Shown here: positions 34,993 to 45,937 of the stretch, in pieces
Layout: each line of letters opens with the position of its first letter
How positions within the stretch are numbered: position 1 is the first letter of the stretch
DNA from: Juglans regia
Lineage: Eukaryota; Streptophyta; Magnoliopsida; Fagales; Juglandaceae
Length of the DNA: 64,000 nucleotides
Direction of reading: 5' to 3'
Assembly (NCBI RefSeq): GCF_001411555.2
Contig: NC_049903.1
Location: forward strand, 31,165,083-31,229,082
Notes under the pieces: model-generated
The model's database searches: none
What the model was told of the DNA's origin: nothing
What the model saw: the letters and a program-made list of their open reading frames with translations, nothing else
Position numbers and translations under genes: made by a program

Positions 34993-35151
34993 TACGGGGT
35001 GTGAAGAAACTGAAGTTTAATAAGCAATGAAGGGCAAGTGATGGGCACATGATTCATTAAATGTAGTAGATCACGTGTATAGCCGTACTTACTCAATATA
35101 GATTACAAGAATACCCTTTCATTTGTAACTAGAATAACAATTGCTGAATTG

Positions 35152-35159
35152 TATAAATA
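35152..35159 (+). promoter_or_regulatory. TATA box of AKR copy 3 (TATAAATA)
   Basis: Identical TATAAATA boxes stand at the same place in the two other copies of the module (about 41546 and 46151). Here a MITE has inserted one or two bases downstream. Confidence 0.65.
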
Positions 35160-35160
35160 C

Positions 35161-35340
35161 TCTTCGTTTAGTTAATAAATCTATCTCAACTTATTTTAAC
35201 TTATCATTATAATTTTTTTAAATTTTAATATAAAATATAATAAATAATTTAATTTTTTTAAAATTTAAAATAATAATAATATTAAAAATAATATTATAAT
35301 AATATTTTATTATCTCAATTCAATTTAACTCAATTCAAGG
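35161..35340 (+). mobile_element. AT-rich MITE, family 'CTTCGTTTGGTTA', copy b
   Basis: It begins cttcgtttagttaataaatc and continues atctcaacttattttaactt and aataataataatatt to caattcaagg, the same order as the minus-strand copy at 7836-8028. The other modules run directly from tataaatact to gaagctttt, so about 180 bases were added here. The target duplication is not clear. Confidence 0.75.
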
Positions 35341-35788
35341 TGAAGTTTTATTTGCAAAGGTTATTGAGAAAAGTCAAGGGGTTTCGAAGTTATTATATGG
35401 TCTTTCTTCCATCTAATTTTTTTTCCTTGTTTCTGTGCGAGTTTTAATTGATTTTCCCTTGAAGAAAAGTCAAGGGGAGGTAGTTGTGCATACTGTTCTG
35501 CACAACCATTTCCACAACTCTCAGTTTTTATTGGTCTCAAAGCTTCAGCTTATCAGGGAGAGTAGTTGTGCCATCAGTTTTTATTGGTCTCAAAGCCATT
35601 TACGTTTCACATCAGTATCCCCACTTGATCCATCTCTTTGAGGTCAAAGTTATCTTCCATCATAGATTAAATTTCTTCACCAAAAATAGAAGAAGAGAAA
35701 AACAAGTCTCGTACGTACCCATTTCATTGCGTTGACTCTCGTCCACTCTCTCCCTCCGTCTGATCTGCTTTCCCCATATTCTTGCACC
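35341..35788 (+). promoter_or_regulatory. Leader region of AKR copy 3
   Basis: The 5' leader contains a direct repeat: tcagtttttattggtctcaa at 35521 and again at 35574, each with an ATTGG (inverted CCAAT). An inverted pair gttgtgca...tgcacaac lies at 35483-35506. The copy 4 leader has only one of the cagttttta units. Confidence 0.5.
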
Positions 35789-38690
35789 ATGGAAATGGCA
35801 CACGAAATTCGGTTCTTCGAGTTGAACACGGGAGCTAAGATCCCTTCTTTGGGACTGGGGACGGCGCAGGTCGACCCCAGCCTCGTCGGTGAAGCCGTGG
35901 CCACTGCCATCAAGGTCTTCTTCGTTTCCTTCTTTATCTGCCGCTGTCGCCATTTTTAGGTTTTGGAGATTTTATGGACGTCATGATTAATTTTTGTGGT
36001 GTGAAAAGTAAAGAATAGCTTAATTAGCTCTCTAGCTACAAGCCAACATGTTTACTTGTGCTGCAGGTTGGATACCGCCATATTGATTGCGCTCAACTCT
36101 ATGGCAATGAAAAGGAGGTAAAATATTTTCTGAAAACTTGGTGTCACTCGCCTTGAGCCTTTAGTATCGTCTAACTACGACCAAATTCTAAGCTATAGAA
36201 TTGCTTTAGGTATCTGATACACTTGAAAAGGAGGTAATGAAAAGGAGGTAAAATATTTTCTGAAAACTTGGTGTCACTCGTCTTCAGCCTTTAGTATCGT
36301 CTCACTACGACCAAATTCTAAGCTATAGAATTGCTTTAGGTATCTGATACACTTGATGCTTTAGATCTTCCTACAGCATGAGTCGCATATTAGCCAACCA
36401 ATTTGATTCAAGCTTGTGGACTATATATCTTTCATAGATGGAATTTACTTATAGATTCGAATACCCACCGCCTAGGCATTTTTTTCGGATTTCTATTTCG
36501 ATGACATGGAAGGACGCCTTCATGAGTATTCCCAGTTAGTTTGCCATAGTGCGCATGCTGGGGTATGGGGCTAAGTGCTGACACATCCATTTTCTCTTTA
36601 CTTAATTATTTTTTGATACGCACGAAATCGTTAGTAATGATGTTCTAAGTGATCTTGTTTTATTGCTAATTGAAATTGCTTAAGCTTTTGCAAGAATTGT
36701 ACATGATCTGATTTCTTGTAGATTGGTCTCATTCTGAAGAAACTATTTGAAGATGGTGTGGTGAAGCGTGAGGATTTGTGGATTACCTCTAAACTCTGGT
36801 TTGTTTTATAGAGTAAAAAGTTTCCATTTAAAATGATAATGCTTTGTTCCTTATATGAGTTACTAACAGGATCTTTGATCTTATTTAGTACGTTTTCTTT
36901 ACATCTAAAAATGAGATAATCCACAGGAGCACTGATCATGCACCTGAAGATGTTTCAGAGGCTTTGGATACTACTTTGCGAAACTTGCAACTTGATTATC
37001 TTGACTTGTACCTTGTATGTATCACTGATTAAAGCTTATGAGCGATTTGGATATCTACAAACTTGGTACACTAGTTTTTGCTTTTATACACCCTGCAGTC
37101 TTCTAACTTGTAGAAAGGCTTCCTAGAACTACCTATTGAAGGTGAAATAGAAGATTTTTTTTTTTAAATATAAAAAAAAAAAAGAAAAAAATTCCACGCA
37201 TAGTTTTGACCAAGTCAAGGAATGCCTTGAGTGAGTTGAGTCTGCTTCTATTCTTCTCAGAAAATTACACTTTGAGATATTAGTATTGACATGATCATTT
37301 TCTTCTCGATGATTTGGTATTGAGGACATTATTTATCTGTGACTAAATGATGCTGCTCAACTTTTTAAGATCCATTTGCCAGTCCGGATGAAGAAGGGGT
37401 CAATAGGCATTCAACCAGAAAACCTCATTCAACCAGATATACCTTGCACGTGGAAAGCAATGGAAGCACTCTACGTTTCTGGAAAGGCTCGAGCTATTGG
37501 AGTCAGCAATTTCTCTTCAAAGAAGCTTGGCCATCTGTTGGACGTAGCACGGGTGCCTCCTGCTGTTAACCAAGTGGAATGCCACCCTTCATGGCAGCAG
37601 CCAGGATTACATGCATTTTGTAAATCCAAGGGAGTTCACTTATCTGTGAGTTTATACGCAAATTTTGAAATGCTCAGTATTTTAAGATGGTTTATCTATT
37701 TTTGAGGAGGCAAATCTTATGTGAAGAGTTGAATATTTTTTATTTCTATAATTGAAGGTTTTAAGATTGTTAAAAATGGTAACACTGTGATGTTTTCTTT
37801 ATCTAGGGATATTCGCCATTAGGCTCTCCTGGCAGTTCGTGGGTCAAGAGTGACGTTCTTAAGAATCCAATTCTAGGTATGGTTGCAGAGAAAGTAGGCA
37901 AAACTCCTGCACAAGTAGCCCTTCGTTGGGGCCTGCAAACGGGTCATAGTGTGCTTCCAAAGAGTACAGATGAAGGAAGGATTAAGGACAACTTTGATAT
38001 CTTCAACTGGTCTATACCTGAAGTCTCGCTCGCCAAATTGTCCGAAATTGAGCAGGCATGTATTCAGTTAGACATTGTCTTTCTAGATTATACTTCAGGA
38101 CTTAACTGCACCATTTTTTTTCATGGCCAATTCTATATATAGCTTTTACCAGCTTATACAGTCGCTATTTCCAACGAATATGTTATGATCAAGTGAATTG
38201 ACCCTTTTAAGTTTTGTTGCGATCATTTGCTTAGGGATTGCTCGTGTTCTCATAGACTTGCGCTCTTGTACTACTTTTTTGTTAAATAAAAACTTTCTTA
38301 TCGATTAAAAAAAAAAAAGTTTTGTTGCGATCATATCGTTATAATGGGTGGCTTTACAGCCAAAGGTCTTCAAAATTTTTTTTTTTTTTCATCCATGTAT
38401 TTTTTAATAATTTTTATAAAAATAAAAAAATAATAATACTATTAAAAAGTACTTCCTTAAAAAATAAAGAAATCACAGCGGAGTGCATTTTTCTATGCTA
38501 ATTCCCTCGATGATGCTTTTACTGGGTCTCTGAAGGATTTTGTATGAGGTCGAATGAATATGGTATGATGACGATTATGTTCCCGATGTTTATTTTGCAG
38601 GAAAGATTGATGACAGGGGACTCCTTCTTTGTCCATGAGACTTGTGGTCCGTACAGGACTGTTGAGGAATTATGGGATGGCGAAATATGA
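35789..38690 (+). CDS. Aldo-keto reductase AKR4C-like, copy 3 (altered pocket)
   Basis: Seven exons join without a break: 35789-35914, 36067-36117, 36722-36798, 36927-37014, 37370-37645, 37807-38055 and 38601-38690, giving 318 codons. The tetrad Asp49, Tyr54, Lys83, His116 is complete, so an NADPH-dependent reductase is predicted. Two otherwise conserved pocket tryptophans are replaced: GTW becomes GTA (Ala26) and IHW becomes IHL (Leu117). The Cys after KLW is Ser86. Expect changed substrate size or preference. The start is taken at accATGg; a second in-frame ATG lies two codons later and is the one aligned with the other copies. Intron 4 has an AAG acceptor and intron 6 a GC donor (CAG|GCATGT). 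Intron 2 carries a 130-bp tandem duplication that repeats the exon 2 donor. The gene is probably expressed, but a MITE separates its TATA box from the leader. Confidence 0.9.
36106..36365 (+). repeat. 130-bp tandem duplication across the exon 2 donor of AKR copy 3
   Basis: Bases 36106-36235 are repeated at 36236-36365 with a few changes, including the last exon codons and donor GAAAAGGAG|GTAAAAT. The second donor falls at 36247/36248. Copy 4 has a single unit, so the event post-dates or was lost after the copy 3/4 duplication. Confidence 0.93.
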
Positions 38691-39095
38691 GCAGCGAGAT
38701 AACTGCTGCAGGTTCATTAGAAAAAGTGGGCAAAGTGTTGTCACGTTCCCGATGTTTATTCTGTTTTTCTTTTTTTTTTTTCTTTTTCTTTTGATATTTC
38801 GAGGGATTTGAAATTGCCACTCTCACTCTTCAAATCTGTATCTTAAAGCTTGCTTGACTTCCACTTGGTAAAGATTGTTTTTGTCAAAGTTTTAGCTAAT
38901 AAAAGGTGTAATGATGTACCATCAACTCGTTTGTAATTTGAGTGTTTTTGTGTTTTTATTTTTAATTTTTTTAATAAATTACTTGACATTATATGGTGGT
39001 GTCACTTAGGATCATTTGAGTGATAAGTTTTAGATGATTAAAGGGTATTATTTTATAAATTTCATCTAATCGGCAGCACATTTTCAATATAATAA
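38691..39095 (+). other. 3' flank of AKR copy 3
   Basis: It matches the 3' flank of copy 4 (60764-60916 and 61402-61670) apart from the Tourist-like MITE in the latter. Poly-T tracts lie at 38766-38790. A likely 3' untranslated region; no other gene. Confidence 0.6.
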
Positions 39096-39099
39096 ATTG

Positions 39100-41330
39100 G
39101 TACTGCTCAAATAACCAGGAAAATGGTATGTTTCTTCTCTATAAAATCATGACGACAAGTGATGTGTTGGCACTGAAAGTTACTATATTACTAATGCCTA
39201 TGAGTTTTAGGTGCAGTTATTAAAAGCTAAAACCCAATTTCTGGTGCAGGCATAAATTTTAGGGTGTCTTGATTTTACCATTGCATTATTAGTTAGTGCA
39301 AAATCATACTATATGAGATATCAATCCATGAATTTTTCACATTTTTTCCGCAGTCAAACAGAAATTAAAATGCAACAAAATCAAGATGTGATCTGAGTCT
39401 GGTTGAGGGGCAAAAAATCGGAGAAGCAGGGAGAGAGAGAGAGAAGGGGGGGGGGGGAAGAGATCGGGCAAAGAGAAAACAAAATAACGTGATCACCTGC
39501 ATGCGGCTTATCTTCTAATTTGTTGCAATCTATATATGGTAGTGTCTTATTCGTGGGTGTAAAAGAGGGTTTCTCACTCGACTAGCTAGTAGCTTTTCCC
39601 ATTATATATATATATATATATATCTCTTAGATAAAACGACAGTGAAATGACGTCTTTTTACAAGTATCGTTTAGACAAAAAATTAGATTGAAATGACAGG
39701 TATCGTTTCGATTTAGAGTTTAATACCCCCTTCCCTTATTCTTCTTCTCTCGATTCTCATATCAGACTCTCTCTCTCCTCTTTTACGCAGCGGTGTTGCA
39801 CTCTGTCATCTGCTATTCATCTCTCTCTCTCTCTCTCTCTCATTGCACCTCCCATCTCTCTCTCTCATCGCGATGCAGAAGTGGACGTGACACCATTCTC
39901 TCTCTCTTTCTAAGTTTATGTCTCGTTGCGAGGCCGAAGGGACACCGACGACTAACCAGGATCACTCTGAAACTGACGTCACCGGTTTTCTCCCCCTTTT
40001 ATTGGTCGTTTCTGACTTGTGACCGCATGCAAGGGAGGGAAGAACGATCTCCGAACCTTTGCCAACTAGACTACCACCTTGATGGTTTGTGATGTATTTA
40101 CATAATGATTAGTAATGCTATATACTTCCCCCAAAAAAAGTAATTTTTCTTGATTAGCCCATCTAAAGAATTCCAAAATGTGCGGAAACAAAACAGCTTG
40201 ATACTTGATACTAGTAGCAGCAACAAAAATAAAAAATGATTTCCTTTTTTCGTCTTATCCATAAGGAATAATTAGAGAGAGATGGAAATGAATGGGAAAA
40301 ATCTCTTCAGATTTATTTTTTAAATTTTTATACGGTATATAAATGGACCTTTCACTCAACTAAACATTTGAAAAGAAAAGAAAAGAAAACAATACCTAAA
40401 AACCCTATATAAATATAAAATCCACATAAAAGAAAATTTGATTTTTTAAGGACGGACTCTATCAAAATTTGAATAAAAACCAATAAAACTATCTTAAATC
40501 TGAATCTATTAATACTTTAAAACTCATTTGGAAAGTGAGATGATATTAGAATTTTTTGAATAAAAATGGTTTGTGAATAGTTTTAAAATAATTTGAATTA
40601 AAATGTTTATTGGGTTTTTGAAAAGAATAGAGAAAAAGTTGAATAAAAATATTATAAAATAAAAATATTGTTAAGAATATAATTTTTAAGATTATTTTTG
40701 TTTTGAGATTTAAAAAAGTAGTATTGTTTATGTGTTTTGTTAGAAATTTTGGAAAACTTGTAATGATTAGATAATAATTAGATGAAAAAATTGAAATTTT
40801 AAAATTAAAAGTAGTTTGTGTTGAGTAATTTTTGGAAAGGAAAATCTGAAAAATTTTAAAATGATATATCACACTTCCCATGTAAGCACGGGTGTTTTTG
40901 GTTGTTGAAATCAACTCAACTTATCTTAACTCATCTCAAGCTAATTATTGAAGAGACACATTACTTTTTTGACTCTATAAAAAAGTTAAACTCATTTCAA
41001 CCTACTTCATATATTTAAACTCATATGTCAACCTATTTACATTCAAACACATCTCAATAGGATCCACAAACTATTACTATTTACATAACCACTTAAATTA
41101 TTTGAGATCACCTCAACATACCTTAATTTAATTCTGCATATAATTTAATTCTGACTCTTTAAATTGTGGGCCTGCAATTGCTGCCCCAAATCCGATCGCC
41201 GCGAACCGCTGTCAATGTGGAAGAAGGAGACCTGAATTCGATTATGATGAAAATCACAAAAATGAAGTAAATCAAAACCTGTGTGTTTTAGCTAATATGC
41301 AACATGCTTCTGTTATGAGATGCATAAGCT
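39100..41330 (+). repeat. Segmental duplication block A' (upstream of AKR copy 4 unit)
   Basis: Paralogue of 32108-34390, joined directly to the 3' flank of copy 3. It includes a G11 run at about 39443-39453, a TA microsatellite at about 39603-39622 and the AT-rich MITE-like stretch at 40520-40910. No gene. Confidence 0.9.
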
Positions 41331-41650
41331 GTGGCATGTTTGAGGGCAGTGCAGTAGTGAAGGGTGGTGAGTCGTACGGGGTGTGAAGGAATTGAAGGTT
41401 AATAAGCAGTGAAGGGCACGTGATGGGCACATGATTCATTAAATGTAGTAGATTACGTGTATAGCCTTACTTACTTAGTGTAGATTATAAGAATACCCTT
41501 TCATTTGTAACTAGAATAGCGACTAGTAAATTGTATAAATACTGAAGCTTTTCCTGCAAAGGTTGTTGAGAAAATTCAACAAAGTCTTTCGTTTGGAGGA
41601 GTTTGATCCCTTGAAGATCAGAAGTTGTGCACTATATTTGTTCTTTGTTA
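41331..41650 (+). promoter_or_regulatory. Orphan AKR promoter module with no AKR gene behind it
   Basis: It repeats the copy 3 module through gagtcgtacggggtgtgaag (empty hAT site), gggcacatgattcattaaat, ttacgtgtatagcc and TATAAATA to tgcaaaggttgttgagaaaa, then runs into gypsy-derived sequence. The AKR exons expected next are absent; another module copy appears at 45940 in front of copy 4. Confidence 0.7.
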
Positions 41651-42892
41651 CAATTGACATCAGAACAATTCAAAATTTTGGGAAGATTTTTTCCAATTTT
41701 TGAGAATAATGGCATATGGGACTCGGCTCAAGGAGTTGGAAAACATGGTTTCGGGATTAAGGCAGCACAAAGAATAGCAAGAAAAGAGGGTGGAGGATCA
41801 CTAGGGTGCTTTGGAGATGTTGAATTCAAAAATAGATGTGATGTTAAAAGCTGTGAATGGAGGAAGACTGGGATGTCAAAATGGTAATGGCAAATAGGAA
41901 GAAGGTCTTAATTTTGAGCATTCGGGGGTGTCGGCAGATATGAAATTTCATTCTATGAATTTAGAATTTCCAAGATTTGATAGGGAGAATCCAACTGGAT
42001 AGATTTATAAGGAAAATCACTACTTTGCCTTAGACCCCATACCGGATGGGCAAAAGATTTTGATGTCCTCATTTTGTATAGAGGGAAATGCATTGATATG
42101 GTTTCAAGATGTTGAGAAAATTGGGATTTTCAATACTTGGAGTTCTTTTATTGATGCACTACAGTTAAGATTTGGGTGTTCATCTTTTGATGATCCCATA
42201 GATGCACTTACGAGATTAAAACAGAATACAACATTTTGAAGTAATCTCCAATAGATTAAAAGAGTTATCTGAGAATTAAAAATTAAGTTGTTTCTTGTGT
42301 GGGTTGAAAGTCGAGATAAGCCTGCCAGTGAGGATGTTACACCCTCAAAATCTTAATTCTGCCTTTGGATTAGGCCAGATCCAAGAGGAGTACATTCTCA
42401 GCACTAGAGGTGGAAGCAAGATAGGGAGTTATCAGGCTCCTTATGTATTAGTTCCAGTAGGGGCAATTTGACAAGTAGCAATGTTGGAAGATAGGAAAGT
42501 TCTTTTGCTGGAAAAATCAATCACTTCAAGCCTTCTTTGCCTGTGTCGAAAATTAATCTAGCTGAGATGAAGGAAAGAAGAGAAAAGGGCTTGTGTTAGT
42601 TTTGTGACAAGAAGTGGAATCCAAACCACAAGTGCAAGAAAGCAAGAATCTTTGTTATGGAAGGAATCGAGTTGTTTCAAGGAGGTGATGTGGAGGATTG
42701 TGAATTAGTAGAAGAGGGCGACAACACTACACTTGTGACGGGTGAAAATGAGGTCCCTGAAATATCTCTTCACGCCATTGCAGGTGGACGTTCTTTGAGC
42801 CCAAGAACTAAGAGAACTAATGGTAAGGTTCAAAACTGCTCTATGGTCATTCTTGTAGGCACAGGTAGTACCTATAATTTTCTTGATCCCGT

Positions 42893-45477
42893 TGTGATAC
42901 CCCGTATTTTAGTATATTTTAACTAAATGATTTATTTTAATTAATTTAAATATTGGTTCTCTTGTTTTAAAATTTATTGGGTTTCTCGTTGGTTTATTTC
43001 ATGATTTTTTAATTTGTGAAAATTATTTTGATATGCTTTCTATATATTAATTATTGTTATGCATTTAAATTACTTTTAATTTTAAATTAATTTATTGTTG
43101 GGTTAATTATTTTATTTTCATTTAATCACTACGTTTAAATTATTTTATTTGACTTGCTGTTTCGAAATCTTTTTCATTTGATCATTTGTGTGATATAAAA
43201 TGTGAGGATTGGACCTCATTTATTAATTCCCTCACTCTTTCTTTTTTTTTTTTTCTTCTTTTCTTTTCTCCCCATTTTCTTTTCTCCTCTCTCTCTCTTC
43301 ACTCCCACGCGCGGGGCCTCTGTTTCTCCCGTCCATGCACCGTCCACCCACTGCCGCCATGCACCTCCGTGGTCGTCACCGCCCCTCCTGTTCTCTTCCC
43401 CTCCGGCCGGCGACCACCCCCCTCTGTTCCCAGCCCCTCTAGCGCCGCCATTCTCCTCCACACACGGCATCAAGCCGTGGCACCTCTTGTGTTCGCACAC
43501 CACCGTCGCGCTGCCATTGGCCACCATTTATTCACCACATCACCGGCCACCCCCCAGTTACCTAACACATCCATCCTCAGCTCTGATCCACCACCGGTGA
43601 AATTCATCCAACTCCATTTCCATTTTGGGCTTTTTAGACTTCAACCGCCCTCTACGCCGCCATCCACGGCCAATCACCACCACCATTAGCTTCACCGACA
43701 TCCCTATGGCATTCCCTAGTAATCTCAAGTCTTCATTTGTCCCCGTTCAAAAGTTGAGTTTTGAGACCGATGACCTTTGTCCATTTTTCACGGTTACATT
43801 GTTGTGTCGCCACTTCTAGCACCTCCGTGATCATTCAAAAATTATATTATAGCGTTATAAGTATTTTCTCAAAAAACTTTTGTGATTTAAATGTATTTTT
43901 GCACTAATCCATTTTTACTGTAAATTGGTTGGTTATGCCGGACTGAGTCCGAGGAGTAAGGGGCGGTTGGATTGGATGATGGAGTTGTTTGTGTGATTGG
44001 TTTATGTTGAGATTTGTTGGCTATTTCGGATTTAAATATTGGTGTTTTGAATTTGACGTTGGTTATGGTGGATATTGATGATTTTAGAAAGTGATGATAT
44101 ATTTTTGGATTATGAGGGTTTTAAGTTTTAAAGAATTAAAATAGGTTATTTTAGAAGCTTAGGCATAAATATCGAAAATTACGTGATTATTTTTATAGGT
44201 GACAAGTTATAGTCGACTCGATATTTTTTAGGAAAATTCTGAAAAGCTAAGAAGTCTAGGTAAGTGGGATTCCTATGCTAAACTTTGCATAAAAATGAAA
44301 TGAATTGTAGTCAATTTTGGAAAAATATGCATGTTTTGTTATGGAAAGAAATTCAAAACGACAACAATTATTTGTTCTGTATTACTCATAAAATTCTGTA
44401 TAAGAATAAGATATTTTCTGACATGACTGGTGTAGACATGAGCTTATTTTTGGCATTCTATTTCTGAACTATGAAAAAATGAGCGAATATGAAAATTTAA
44501 TAAATTTGCATGTGACGTGAAGATGTTCTGAATATGTTTTGGAAAATGTGAAATAATCTGAATTTTAGTACTCTGTTTTGATATGATTTGGCATCTGAAA
44601 AACTTTGGCATGACTTTCTGATTTTGTTCTGACTCTGATTCTGATTCTGATATAGTGATTCTGCTTCTGTTTTGCTATGATATGTGGCCCTGTCACGGGA
44701 TATAATAGTGACCTCTGGCCCTGTCACAGTATACAATAGTGACCTCTGGCCCTACGAGATATAATAGTGGATTTCTGTTCTGAGTGCAATCGCTTTAATA
44801 TTCATGGTGATTTATGTTCTGTTTGGCTTTCTGCAGAATGCACAACCCTACCACCGAGGTTAAACATGGCCTATGTTCTAATATGATAGGATAAGATAAA
44901 GATGTTCAGTCATGTTGTGCCAAATGAGTCTTTGAATATGAAAAGTTATTTTCTGAATATGAAATGTTTGAAATATCGCTCTGGATTTTTGATAATATGT
45001 ATTTTTGAGATATGCATATTAAAAATTGAAATGTTTTGTTTCTGCATTCTGAACTCTGTGAAAATGCTCATGTTTACATACTAGCATATGTTCTCTGCTT
45101 ACTGAGTTGTTGATAACTCATCCTCTTTATCTTCACAATATTTTCAGATGATTTTGGATTTTTCAGTTGGAGATCAAGACTATGAAGCATTGGGTGAGAC
45201 GACTTAAGAATAGTAGATCAAGAATAGAAAGTTTTTTATGAGTATTAGTGATTTTTGTTAATTATATTGTTGAAATGTGAGTTTAAGTGATATGTAGAGA
45301 AGTTGATATGTGCTTGTGGTTACTGTATTGAGGATTTGACATATGAGTTTGTGTGGTTAATTAAATTTGAAGTGTTTACGTTTGATTTGAAACTTTTGGA
45401 AGTGTTTTAGTAATGTTGGAGTTGATTATCAAGTAATATGAGTTAACTCTCCGGATCTTCGGAAACGGGACGTTACA
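42893..45477 (+). mobile_element. Probable solo LTR (2.6 kb) nested in the gypsy relic
   Basis: The insert begins TGTGATACCCCG and ends CGGGACGTTACA, near-inverted ends typical of large Ty3/gypsy LTRs. It interrupts the protease codons of the relic, which resume directly after it. The flanking pentamers CCCGT (42888-42892) and CCTGT (45478-45482) form a target duplication with one change. No gag or pol lies inside. A GC-rich patch (43290-43700) contains a 167-codon ORF that is proline/histidine-rich and probably not a gene. A 31-bp repeat sits near 44690. Confidence 0.78.
44686..44769 (+). repeat. 31-bp tandem repeat inside the solo LTR
   Basis: Units starting ggccctgtcacgggatataa occur at 44686, 44717 and (shortened) 44748, each followed by tagtgacctct. 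Such arrays are common in LTR U3 regions. Confidence 0.85.
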
Positions 45478-45711
45478 CCTGTGGTATCTAGAAGAGTGGG
45501 ATTAATAGTAAATTCTAAAGAATAGATTGAAGTTAGGGTGGCAAATAAGGAGAGAATAAGGAGTGAAGAAGGATAGAGAGGGTTCAATTTCATATGTAAG
45601 GGAATCAATTTCGTACTGATTTTTTTTTTTACTACCACTAGGGGTTGTGATGTAGTGGTAGGGATGCAATGGTTAACGATAAAATCCTTAAGAGGATTCT
45701 TTGGATTAATT

Positions 45712-45915
45712 GGCTATTATCGAAAGTTTATGAGAGGATATGGATTGATTGCTGCTCCCCTCACTAAGTTGTTAAAAAAAGATGCATTTTTGTGGAGACT
45801 TGAAGCTACACATGGCTATTATCAAAAGTTTATGAGAGGATATGGATTGATTGCTGCTCCCCTCACTGAGTTGTTAAAAAAAGATGCATTTCTGTGGGGA
45901 CCTGGAGTTAGCTAC
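45712..45915 (+). repeat. In-frame 102-bp duplication within the gypsy RT relic
   Basis: The segment coding [20 protein letters not shown] is repeated 102 bases (34 codons) later as [20 protein letters not shown], with the frame maintained. Confidence 0.9.
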
Positions 45916-45937
45916 TCAGGCTTTTAAGGCACAAAAG

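Larger units (their letters stand above)
34391..35160 (+). promoter_or_regulatory. Distal promoter module of AKR copy 3
   Basis: A module running from gctgtggcaatgacttgagg to TATAAATA (35152-35159) occurs three times in the window: here, at 41331-41550 and at 45940-46160. It contains gggcacatgattcat and a cacgtgtatagcc segment whose ACGTGT core resembles an ABA-response element. Preservation around three AKR 5' ends suggests regulatory value, though common descent alone could explain it. This copy is split by the hAT-like element 34448-34992. Confidence 0.6.
41709..45937 (+). pseudogene. Degenerate Ty3/gypsy gag-protease-RT relic
   Basis: Pieces occur in the right order. gag starts at ATG 41709 (RLKELENMVSGLRQHKE) and includes HYFALDPIPDGQKILMSSF and ALIWFQDVEKIG. 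The CCHC knuckle at about 42598 (FCDKKWNPNHKCKK) has its first Cys damaged. The protease at 42835-42892 reads VGTGSTYNFLDP with the catalytic Asp replaced; it is broken by an insertion and resumes at 45478 (VVISRVGLIVNSKE through [11 protein letters not shown]). An RT end follows, [18 protein letters not shown]. Most of the RT is missing between GMQWL and TIKSL. The sequence ataattgacatcagaac-like at 41651 may be a decayed primer-binding site. Multiple stops make it dead. It separates two copies of the AKR promoter module. Confidence 0.85.

Noticed and set aside
36631..36939. Minus-strand ORF of 102 codons, repeated at 47100-47405
   Set aside because: It is antisense to AKR exons 3 and 4 plus introns. 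Its repetition merely reflects the copy 3/4 duplication.
41709..41887. Host gene
   Set aside because: The reading matches gypsy gag beginnings and is followed by other gypsy domains in order.
43186..43689. 167-codon ORF in a GC-rich patch
   Set aside because: It lies inside the probable solo LTR, is dominated by Pro, His and Ser from C-rich DNA, has a competing long ORF in another frame and shows no domain.
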